Assembly (NCBI GenBank): GCA_003971905.1 | Contig: RSEE01000061.1 | Coordinates: 310,001-374,000 of the forward strand | Length of the DNA stretch: 64,000 bases | Source: Moniliella sp. 'wahieum' | Taxonomy: Eukaryota > Basidiomycota > Moniliellomycetes > Moniliellales > Moniliellaceae | Reading direction: 5' to 3' | In this document: piece after piece, positions 54,822-64,000 of the stretch | How the letters are laid out: each line of letters opens with the position of its first letter | How positions within the stretch are numbered: position 1 is the stretch's first letter | Program-made: the position numbers and the translations under genes | The notes under the pieces: generated by a model | The model's database searches: none | Told to the model about the DNA's origin: nothing | What the model saw: the letters and a program-made list of their open reading frames with translations, nothing else

Positions 54822-57752
54822 ATGGACGCCGCCCCTGCTGCCACGTCCCCCGACCACACCTCCAAGCCGTCGCCTGCCTCGCCCGCCGCCAGCAGCACGC
54901 CCTCGGCGGCCTCTGCCTCGGCGTCTGCCTCTGCCTCTGCTGCTGCCTCCAAGCCCTCCCGCCCCAGGCCCCAGGCAAAGGACCGCCCCCGCGCCCGCGC
55001 GTGACCCGCACGCGCCGCGGATGCCTCACCTGCCGCGCCCGTCGCAAGAAGTGCGATGGGGAGAACGAGGACGTACGTGTGGCTGCCCTGCTGTGTGTGT
55101 TGCGAGGCGCGTGTTCCCGGCTGACTGACTGCTGCTCTCGTGTGTCGGCCCGCAGCAACGCGACCCGGTGACGGGCGGGTGCATGCGCTGCCGGCGGGCG
55201 GGGTTTGAGTGCCTCGGCTTCCCTCCGCTCAAGCGCGTCCCCGGCTGGGCGGCTTCGCCCGAGTACGAGCGCGCGTCGGCCACGGCGTCGTACCAGGCCA
55301 CTCTCCCGCTCGCCTCGCCCATGCTGCCCCCGGCGCCGCGCAGTGTCCGCCTGCGCCCCTACCCCCCCCCGACGTGCACGCGCCCCCCCGCGCCCCTGCC
55401 CTTCTCGCCCATGCCGCCGCCGCGCGACCTGTCCTTGAGCCCCACGGCCCAGGCCACCGCGCCCATCTCCCTCGCCCTGCCCTCCCACGCGCCCCCGGCC
55501 ACAGTCGGCGCAGGCACCGTCTGCCCACGGTCGGCGACTGCCTCCTCTCCGGCCGCCCGATCTGCGACAGCTGTCTTGCCGCCATCCACCCGCTGCCCGC
55601 GCAGCTCGACGGCCTTGCCACCCCCACCGGCCCCGCCCTGGCCGGCGACTTGAACCAGCCAGGCCTCCAGATGCCCGTCCCGCTCGACCCCGCCTGGGCC
55701 GTGGACCCTGTCGTCGACTTGGCCGCCGCAGGCAGCATGCCGTCTCTGTCTGCCATGATGCCACCCACCGCCTCCACGCCCCTCGCCTCCTCCTCTTTCT
55801 CCAACTTCTCCACTGCATCCACTGCACCCTCTGCTGCCCCGGGACCGCAGGCCGGCCCTTCCCCTACGGCCCTCCCCCATGGCCCTTCCCCGACCGCCAT
55901 GCAGGGCACGCCTTGGCCCAGCACCAAGGAGAGCATCCTAGGCTACTATGGGGCGGTGATTACGTGTTGGGTGGAAGGGTGCCACCCCTCGCAGATTGGC
56001 CACAGCCGTTTGTTTGAGGGCATCGTCCGCTCTCTTTTTGCCCAGATCGACACCCAGGCCTACGTTCGCTTGTCGGTCGCCGCGGTGGCAGCCTGTTACA
56101 TTGGCGGCGAACAGCTGCGGTGGCCCGAAGACCTGAGTTTGATCCAACGCTGGAGTGCGGGCCTTCGACGTGATTCGCTCGAGCTCCCTCGGTTGGATCC
56201 GCCGAAAGACAAGTCGGACCTGCTTTCCTCCCCCAGTGCTGGGACACAGCAAGACCCTTCGCTTCATTCTCAGCAGACACTCCACCAGCACCTCGATCGT
56301 CATTTGACGAGCTACAGCTACCACTTGCGCCGCATGGCATCCCAGGCGGTAGACGACGAAGTGAACGCTGTCCGCACCGGTCCCCTCACCAGCTGGCCTA
56401 ACCCAGACGGTACGATTGATTTGGAGGTGGTGAAGCGATACGACAGTTTGATCCTGGCTGCGATGAACCTGGCTATTTTTGATTGGGCCGAGGTGAGCAT
56501 CGACGCCTACTTTGCTAGTTTGGACGAAGCCATTCGGATTGCTCACCTCATCTTGGGTGGCAATCGACGGCTGTGCTGGTCCAAGTGCCACGGGGTGGAG
56601 ACGCTGGGCTTGTCGATGCTCGTCTGGGCAGATACGTCGTCCGCGCTTGCCCGGGGCACACGCCCTTACTTTCTGCTTGACATTGAGCAGTCACCCGACC
56701 AGAAGGAATCCAAGCGCGCCCGGCCGCATGGCCAGCCATCGAGCAACACGTTGGCGGAGGAAGATACAGCATCGGAACAGTTCCCGCTTTCGTACGTCTC
56801 CCCTGCGCCATCATTTGTTGGTTGTTCCTACCGTGCTGACCTGTTCTGTTCTGTGTGTACGTAGCCCGTTCAACTGCCCTGACTTGCTACTCAAGTGTCT
56901 GTCGGACATTGCCCACTTGCGCAGCGAGTGCGATGTGACCCCCTCGCTGGGCGACCTAGGAGGCAACCCGGGCCTGTCCAACCCTTCTTCCCTGTCGGCA
57001 GCCGGACTTGCTGCGGTGCTGGATGCCGCCGAGGCTGCCTCGGACGAAGAGGAAGAGAGGATGACGAGTATGAGGACGAAGACAGCCTTACCAGCTCGCC
57101 CAAGAAGGCCAGTGCGCCCGTCGGGGTTGGGCTGCACGATGGGGACATGGGTGGGGAACTGCGGGACGCACGGGGCGAAGCGTCGCTGGGCAAGCACTTG
57201 CCTGCGCCCTTGCGTCGTCGTGCCAAAGACATCCAACGCACACTTGGATCGCAGGCCATGTTGGCCGTCACCCGCGCCCAGTCCTACTACGGTTCCCCCG
57301 GGTGCGCCGAGATGGTGCGACTGGCAGCGCAGCTGTTGCTGTACCAAGCTATCTATCGTGTCGGCCCGCTCTTCCCTTCGGTACGGCGGTGCGTGCGGCA
57401 AGTGCTGCACGTGTGGACCAACTCGCAATTCGAATTGGTGCCCGACCTGGCCAGCAGTGTGGGTGCGCCCGATGCGCAAACCACGTGGCATGGCGCGCGC
57501 GAATTCTGCGTCGCGGTCGGCTGCGGCAACTACTTGTTCCCCATGTTCATGGCTGCCGCCGCCGCGCTGACGGCGGAAGAACGCGCGACGTTCCGAGACG
57601 CGTTGACGGTGATTGGCCACAACGAGGCGGCTCCAGCGTCCACCAGGGACGCCGTATGGAAAGCGTGGACCGCCGCGCGCCGCACGGGCTACTTTGTCCA
57701 TCCTCTCTTCAACCTCGTTCCGGCCGGCCAGGCCAAAGTCGGGTTCTTTTGA
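54822..57752 (+). CDS. Zn2Cys6 fungal transcription factor
   Basis: Nuclear binuclear-zinc-cluster regulator of about 900 residues. Start MDAAPAATSPDHTSKPS in a CACC-ATG context, then an Ala/Ser-rich leader. The cluster reads RRGCLTCRARRKKCDGENED, interrupted by an intron at 55073-55155, and continues GGCMRCRRAGFECLGFPP. All six Cys are present (C-x2-C-x6-C ... C-x2-C-x6-C). A Pro/Ala-rich linker of about 200 residues follows. The regulatory region then reads GAVITCWVEGCHPSQIGHSRLF, YVRLSVAAVAACYIGGEQL, VVKRYDSLILAAMNLAIF and AIRIAHLILGGNRRL, as in basidiomycete regulators. A second intron is at 56792-56864 (GTACGT donor, GCTGAC branch). An acidic segment (DEEEER, YEDEDS) precedes the last domain, which ends AGQAKVGFF. 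Frame changes are seen near 55000, between 55210 and 55650, and near 57060. Target genes are unknown. Confidence 0.88.
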
Positions 57753-58959
57753 GGATGTGAGAAGGAGCTGGCCCAAGGGCGGCAAAAGGGAGGGTGTACC
57801 GTTTCTTTTCTTTTTTCTTTTTGTCTTGACTTGTTTGTTTTTTTTGTTTTTGCCGGCGGCCTGCCCCCCTTCCCCCTTGGTGGGTGCATGTGCAAGGGGG
57901 CCGTGCGGGAGGATGGCGGTTGGGTTCCCCCCTTTGCAGTGCTGGTGGGGTGGTTGTTTGGCTGCTTTTTTGTTTTTTTTGTTTTGCTTTGCCCCGAATG
58001 GTGAACCCTCCCCCCATGGTTTCGCACTTGCCCCGTGGAGTTGGTGAACGTTGAACAGCCATGGACTGTTACCTCAATAATCGATAATCGTTGATCGTGG
58101 AATGTTGAATGCCAAATGTGAGAAAGGTGGAATGATGAATGATGAACAATGCGGATCGATGGATGGGGCAATGCTCGGAGACGGCAAGGATGGATGGCTG
58201 GGCTTAGGATTCTACATAGATCTTTGAGGCTGTTGTGGGACTGAGTGATTGTCCCACATGTGGTACTGTTGCCTGAACCCACAAAGGCCTGTGCTTGTGT
58301 ACCCATTCCGCCACCCGCTCGCCCCGTTTGTCGCGTCTCATGGCATGCATGTCACGTCAGAAAGGCGAGATGGTCGTTGCAAAACACACCCCCGTCACTG
58401 TCACCATTCCCATCGCCATTACCATCCCACTGGCACCCCCTTTGGCACCATCCCTTGGGTCTGTGGGCGTCGTGCCTTCCAAAAGGGATCCTGCTCGGCT
58501 AGGTCGTTGCGGTAGTGAGTGACCAGCAAGAGTAGGATACGCCTGGCATGGTATTCAAGAGCAAGCCAGGCGGGGGCACTGTAGGCGGGCCCCGTGCCTG
58601 TTCGACCTTGCGTGCTCCCGGGATGATCGATGAATGTTGCACGGGAACCGAGTGGAGAGGGAGCGCACACGACTGCCGGGTGTGGGTCCGATCCGCTCGC
58701 CCTGTAGGGGGGGTGGTGGAGAGGGGGGCGTGCACGGGCCTCCGCCGCTGGGCTGCTCTGGGTGGTTGTGGCTGCCATGCATGATGCATGATGTGTGACG
58801 CAGGATGGATGATCGATGACCGCGGTGAGCTGCTGACGTATGCCCCTGGCAGTGGGCAGCGCAGCCGTCGAGAGCCGTAAAGCACAACGCCTCCACCTCC
58901 ACCTCCACCCCTCCTCCCACCACCACCACCGCCATCCCCACCACCCCTTGGCTGCCACC
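57753..58959. other. Spacer between regulator and CAND1 genes
   Basis: About 1.2 kb. T-rich tracts with GTTTT repeats at 57800-57990 probably belong to the regulator's 3' UTR. A GAACGTTGAAC motif lies near 58046, an ATGCATGATGCATGATG array at 58776-58794, and CACCTCCACC repeats at 58890-58930 just upstream of the CAND1 start. No gene is recognised. Confidence 0.55.
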
Positions 58960-61900
58960 ATGGTGCTCACCGCCCGCGTCATCCAGCCGCTGCTGGACAA
59001 GATGAAGTCCAGCGACCCCGACCTCCGGTGCGTCTCCCCTGGGCCCAGCCTATCGCCTATCCCCCGGCCCTGCGCTGACCCAGCCCCCCATCCCTCCTCT
59101 CCCATCCCCCACAGGTACATGGCCCTCTCCGATCTCTACAAGGAAACGTCCAAGCGCGAGGCCGACAACATCGACCCCCACATCGAAGCATCCCTGGTCA
59201 GCCAAGTTCTCGAGTTTGTTACCGACGTTAACGGCGACGTGAAGAACATGATGATCCAAGTGTATGTGCCCCTCCTCTCCTCGCTTCGCTTCGTCGGCAC
59301 CCTTTCTTACCCGTCTTGCCTCTAGCCTAGGCTCCCTTGTCACACGCATCTCCGAGGCACAGCGCTACGTGATTGTCAACAGCCTCCTCTCCTATACCGA
59401 AGGAACCGACGAGGAGCAGCGTGACCTCTCCTCGCTCGGCCTAAAAAAGGTAGTCCAGCAACTTCCCAACCAATCCAAGTCGGCCACCATCCTGGTCGCC
59501 AAGGTGGCCAACCGTCTGGTGGAGAAGGTGGTCCCACGAAAGGGGGCAAGCCAAGGCCTGCTCACCGATAGCCTCGACATCACAACCGAGATCTTTGAAC
59601 GTTTCGCCCCCCTGTCCAGGGATCAAAGACGCTCCAAACCACCTCCCTTGACGCCTTTTTGGTGTGCTCTCCCACCCGAATGCGGGCGTCCGAAAGAGGG
59701 CATTATTGCTCTCAGCGCCCTGGGACGCTCAGCCGCGTCCGATGTGTTCACTGAACTCTGCTCGCGCACCCTGATTCAACTCCAACGCGGCACCTCCGAC
59801 GCGCGCCGCACCATGGTTCAGCTGATCGGTGTTTGGCCAAGTCGGCCCCCGCGTCGGATTGGCCGCCGACTTCCCGAGTTTGTCCCCGTTATCCTTCCCC
59901 TTGCTGAGCTGGATGGGAGCGAAACGGATGCAGATCTGGTCGAGAGCTGTCTCTTGACGTTGGAGCAGCTGTTGAGTTACTGTGCCCTGAGATGACTCGC
60001 TTCGTGGACCGCTGCGTTTTTGCTGCCTTGAATGGGCTCACGTTTGACCCCAACTATGCTGGGGATACCGGGGACGACGACGACGAGTACATGGACGACA
60101 ACTTTGCCGATAGTGATGACGAGCTTGACCTTGAGGACTATGGCGATGACGAAGATAATTCGTGGAAGGTCCGTCGGGCCTCAGCCCTCGTCCTCGAAGC
60201 TGCCATCAAGGAGGCATCTAAGAACCGCCACCCCGAACAACTCGCCCAGCTTGCCGACAAGCTTACCCCGGCCTTGGTTGCGTATTTCGGAGCGGAGCGA
60301 GGAAACGGTACGGATCGATGTGATAAAGGCGCTGATCGCATTGCTGCAGGCAGCGGCGCAACCAAGCCAGAACGACACGGCCCGGCGGCGGTCCCCTCAC
60401 TTGGCGCAGATGCTCTTAAACGCAAGTTTGGCGATATGGAGATGAGCGACGATTTGACCCCGCGGGGGCGGATCGCAGCCTTGGCCCCATCCATTTGCAA
60501 GAGCGTAGACAAGGAGCTTTCGTCCAAGAGTGTCGAGACCCGTACCTATTGTCTCTCACTTTTGCGTCATCTTATCCTGCTCCTTCATGGCGGATTGGAC
60601 ACCTATGTGGCCACGTTTCTGGCCAAGATCGACGTGGTTCTTAAGGAAACAGCGAGCACCGCAAGCGACAGTGCTTCGCTCAAGGTGACCTGCTGGGCTT
60701 ACTCACCCTCATCTTCGATCTCCACCCAGCCTCGACCTTTGAGAACGAGCTGGGACAGGTCCTCCCTTTCCTGGTCAGTTCGATCGGGGATAACCTGCAC
60801 AAGATCTCGTCTGCCGGCCTGGCTACTACTGCCTCCCTCGTGGCACCGGTCACAGCAGGTTCCCCAGGAGACCAGGTGGACCATAGTCAGTTGGTCCGTC
60901 CCCTCTATTCGGCTGTGATAGGACGACTGGAACGTTCGGACGCCGACCAGGCCATCCGTACTGATGCACTTCATACTCTCAGTGTCATCCTTGCCAATGC
61001 CGGTGGGGAAGTGGAGGACCAATATCCAACCTTGCTTCCGTTGCTCTTGGACCGGCTGCACAATGAGACCACGCGTCAGGCCACGATCAAGCTTGTTGTG
61101 GCCATGCGCGGCTCGGGTCGAAATCAAGGGGCCCCAGGTGGACGCCTTCTTCGCTTCGTGCGTCACCGAGCTGGCAAGCCTGCTCCGCCACGCTCAAACC
61201 GAGATCAAGTCCGAAGCCCTGACCGGTTTGGCGGCCATCATTCCCTACCTTCCCTCGCTCGACAGGGAAACTGCCTCGCTCATCCTCAACTCGCTTTCGT
61301 TTGATGCCCCCCTGCTGCCTCTTTCGCTCCAGGTGATCGATGCAACGCTTGCGACCCAGCCCGCCGCCCAATCCGAATTCCTCTCCTCGGCCTGGCCCAA
61401 ATTGAGGGCAACGGTGCAGAGCCCACTCCTGCTGACCACCACCATCGCCTCCCTTCTCGACTTCTTCTCCACCTTGGCCACGGTGGCCCCGGCGTTATTG
61501 CCATCAGTGTTGGAGGATCTCTTCTCCGACGCCAAGGCGGTTGATAACGTGCTGGCCACTGCAGCGGATACTTCTTCCCCATAGCGGCGCAGGGGCGCAC
61601 ATTCACCGCCCTCCAAACCCGCACGGTAACCGCCAAGGCCATTGGTGCATCGCTACGCTCCAATGTCCCTACTGAATTGGTCATCAAGGCGGTGGCAACA
61701 GGCCAGGCGTGCCTCCAGGCCCATGATGAGTTGTCTGTTCTCTTTGGTCTGATTGTGCTCGGTGAGATTGGGCGGGGGAAGGACCTGGTGACGGGCACGG
61801 GATTGTTGGACGAGATCCTTGCCTACTGGTCTTCCGAATCGGAGGAGGTGCGTCGGACTGCTGGCATATCCCTGGGAGCGCTTGCGTTGGGAAACATGGC

Positions 61901-63008
61901 CGCTGTGTTGCCTGTGATCCAGGCTAAGCTGGGAGGGGACAGTCGTGACCAATCCTTAGCTTTGACCGCACTAAAGGAACTGATTGTCGGTGTGACGCTC
62001 CCCCCTCCTACTCCCAACACCTTGCGCGAACCACGGGGCCGGGGGATCTCCCCCATGGCTGCCACAACGGTTTCCTTACCAGCTAGCATCTTTACCATGC
62101 TAGCCTCGGCGGCCAAGGCAGGCGACGAGGCCAACCGAGTTTTGGGCGCGGAATGTCTGGGCCGGCTGACATTGACCGACATGATGCGCTACCTTCCGCA
62201 ATTGGTGGATCTGGCCAAGCAGGCCGACTCCTCATCGAAGCAGGTGGCCCTGATTGCGCTCCGCATCACGCTCACGGAGCCGCGGGGACGTACGACACAC
62301 TGCTTGCCTCGTCGGTGTCCACGTTTTTGCACTGGCTCTCCGACCCGGACCATGCGGTGCGGCGCGAAGCCGTGCGGGCCTTCACCAGTGTGGCCTACAA
62401 CAAGCCCCATCTGCTGCGAGACACGGTGGGGGAGATGATGCCGGTGGTGTATGAGCAGACGCTGCCTCGGGCCGAGCTGCAGCGCTCTATCCCCATGGGT
62501 ATCTTTTCCATGACGATTGACGATGGGTTTGACCTGCGCAAGGGCGCGTTCGATGCGCTGCTCACGCTGCTGGATTCGTTCCTGTACACCAAGATTGACT
62601 TGGCCACCTACACGGATGCCGTCGTGGCCGGGCTGAACGATAGCGACGCCAGTATCCGCTCCTTGTGCGGGATGATTCTGGTGCGCTTGACTGCAATTGC
62701 GCCCGAGCAGGTGGCGAGGAAGGTGGAGCTAATTGCGGCGCACTTGATCACCATCTTGCGCACCAAGACAGTGGTCAAAAATGATGCAACGCAACAAGAT
62801 CTGGAGCGGGTAGCCGAGGCGCAGAACACCGTCTTCCGCACCACCGTTGCTCTCACTCGGGGGCGGGGACGGCGTGTCGTTGGCAGACGCGCCCCGGTTT
62901 ACCGAGTTGCTCAAAGAGTGCCACTCGGAGAAGAATCAGCGCGCGTTTGAGGAAGTGGAAAGGCGGCTGTGCAAACGACCTCGGTCGCATCGCGCGGGTA
63001 ACGCCTAA
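58960..63008 (+). CDS. CAND1: CAND1/TIP120 cullin-associated exchange factor
   Basis: A HEAT-repeat protein of about 1,280 residues that binds unneddylated cullin-RING ligases and swaps their substrate receptors. The start VLTARVIQPLLDKMKSSDPD aligns with the CAND1 N-terminus. Introns are at 59028-59114 (GTGCGT donor) and 59262-59325 (GTATGT donor, TAG acceptor); the latter joins MMIQV to LGSLVTRISE. Further landmarks: RDLSSLGLKKVVQQLP, LTFDPNYAGDTGDDDDE with the acidic loop, SWKVRRASALVLEAAI, EEVRRTAGISLGALALGNM, LGAECLGRLTLTD, AVRREAVRAFTSVAYNKPHL and IDDGFDLRKGAFDALLTLLDS. The last frame ends EKNQRAFEEVERRL then a basic tail and TAA. Around ten frame changes are visible between 59600 and 62900. 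Conservation across the whole length means the gene is surely functional in the organism. Confidence 0.95.
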
Positions 63009-64000
63009 CGCTTAACGGCCAATGCCTCCCGCCTCGGACCGTCCAGCGGGTTACTCCTTTCCCCTCTTCTTTCCCTTGTTGGGAGCTCCATGGAACCAGC
63101 CACCTATAGCTCATGTTGCGCACCTGGTTGTCAAGCTTCAAGCCTCCTCTTCGCATCCATATCAGTATTGTTTCGCCTCTATAGCGTCCGGGTGTGGCCC
63201 CAGAGCAAAAGGCAACCCCCAAGCGTGGACGACGCGAGAGAGTCCTCTCTGGCGGATAGGCACAGGGGATTCAATATATTCGTAATTCCGATCTTAGGGA
63301 TATAGCAAGCCATAAGATCAAGCTATCAAGGTAAAAACAAGGCTGGCAGGCAAACCATACTAAGCTCAATTCAGGTGGATGGTTCCCATCTCTGAGCCAG
63401 TTTTGAGGGCAGGTCCAAGTAGGTTAGAATTGCCTGTGTGCAGTGGGCAGTTGGGTATAAACAGTGAATAAGGAGAGGCGAAAGAAAAGAGGAATGTGCT
63501 GTTTCGTACAATGGTGACGAGGGTATGCCCGCCCCAGTCCCATATGCGACGACGACTCTTTGCTAAGCCCCAGGCTCGGCCGATTCAGCGTCAGCGGTAG
63601 TAGAGAAGCATTGGCAAATTGGAACTGCGAGGCCGTTTTCTTCTGAAGCGGCAAGTTAGCGTGATAGAAAGAGGGACAAGATAACGGGCCGACGAACCAA
63701 ACATAAGGAAAATGCACAGTGGGGATGGGAGGCGTCGAAAAAGGGGTGTGAACGCGACCTAGTTCTTGAAGCCGTTTGTTTACGGATGACCCAGCGTTCC
63801 ACAATCCACCAACAGGGTCTAGGTCATGGAATTGGGTCCAACGTCATTGGGGGCCACCATCCGTCACGACCCACCAGTTTAGTGGGCAGAAGGCACAAAC
63901 ACATTCGACTTTGTCACCTGGCATTTTGGACAGGGACGGGTGGTGTCAGTGTAAGGGGCTTGCAGAGCGTGAGAGAGAAGCCCGGGGGGAGCAAACGGAA
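63009..64000. other. Right edge, no recognised gene
   Basis: About 1 kb downstream of CAND1. A 126-codon minus-strand frame (63424-63804) has no recognisable domain and could be chance. One TCAAGCTTCAAGC motif is near 63131. Confidence 0.45.

Noticed and set aside
53710-55827. 705-codon open frame on -
   Set aside because: It overlaps the Zn2Cys6 gene in antisense and a GC-rich leader. It is dominated by Arg, Gly, Ala and Trp, with no domain. Best explained by GC composition.
63424-63804. 126-codon minus frame near the right edge
   Set aside because: No domain, no clear promoter, and a Leu/Pro/Ser/Phe composition that does not resemble the recognised genes.
1-64000. Virus-like or LTR elements
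   Set aside because: No integrase, protease, capsid or reverse-transcriptase motifs and no long terminal repeats were seen.

Overview
This window is nuclear DNA of a fungus, most likely a basidiomycete. The gene content is fungal: an Mrn1/Nrd1-type four-RRM protein, a Byr3/Gis2-type zinc-knuckle protein, a Zn2Cys6 regulator, an allantoate-permease-like MFS transporter, an Scs7-type fatty acid 2-hydroxylase, a Vcx1-type exchanger and an Ecl1-like zinc protein. Introns are few and short (about 52-93 bp in the well-supported cases). Most begin GTACGT and carry a CTGAC/CTAAC branch site. DNA is GC-rich with strong codon bias. The intergenic islands of short palindromic tandem motifs resemble those I know from smut-lineage (Ustilaginomycotina) genomes, but I cannot fix the lineage from sequence alone.

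Layout. 0.9-4.1 kb: NAA50 (-), an HSBP1-like gene (+) and cytosolic seryl-tRNA synthetase (-). 4.1-8.0 kb: sparse, with a probable LINE scrap and two doubtful ORFs. 8.0-12.2 kb: MRN1-like gene (+), tRNA-Ala(AGC), mitochondrial uL24m (-). 13.1-22.7 kb: a large protein with a peroxiredoxin-like-2 domain (-), an arylsulfotransferase-family protein (-), an MFS transporter (+), a CCHC zinc-knuckle protein (-). 24.8-30.5 kb: fatty acid 2-hydroxylase (+), Rad6/UBC2 (+), vacuolar Ca2+/H+ exchanger (-). 33.4-42.9 kb: a multipass membrane protein (+), eIF5B (+), a saccharopine-dehydrogenase-like oxidoreductase (-), a WW-domain protein (+). 43.9-51.9 kb: an unidentified two-exon gene (-), an Ecl1-like zinc protein (-), a large Pro/Ser-rich protein (-). 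54.8-63.0 kb: a Zn2Cys6 regulator (+) and CAND1 (+).

The genes are mostly unrelated housekeeping genes. Translation is best represented (SerRS, eIF5B, uL24m, tRNA-Ala, and the RNA-binding Mrn1-like and Byr3-like proteins). Ubiquitin biology is represented by Rad6 and CAND1. There is no gene cluster, phage, CRISPR array, or clear virus-like element.

The main caution concerns data quality. Almost every conserved gene is broken into several frames. Where I could compare with the known protein, most of the changes that I could pin down are single bases missing from a mononucleotide run. I therefore treat the genes as intact in the organism and give each CDS as the outer span of the real gene, introns and frame breaks included. 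I found no convincing undescribed system.
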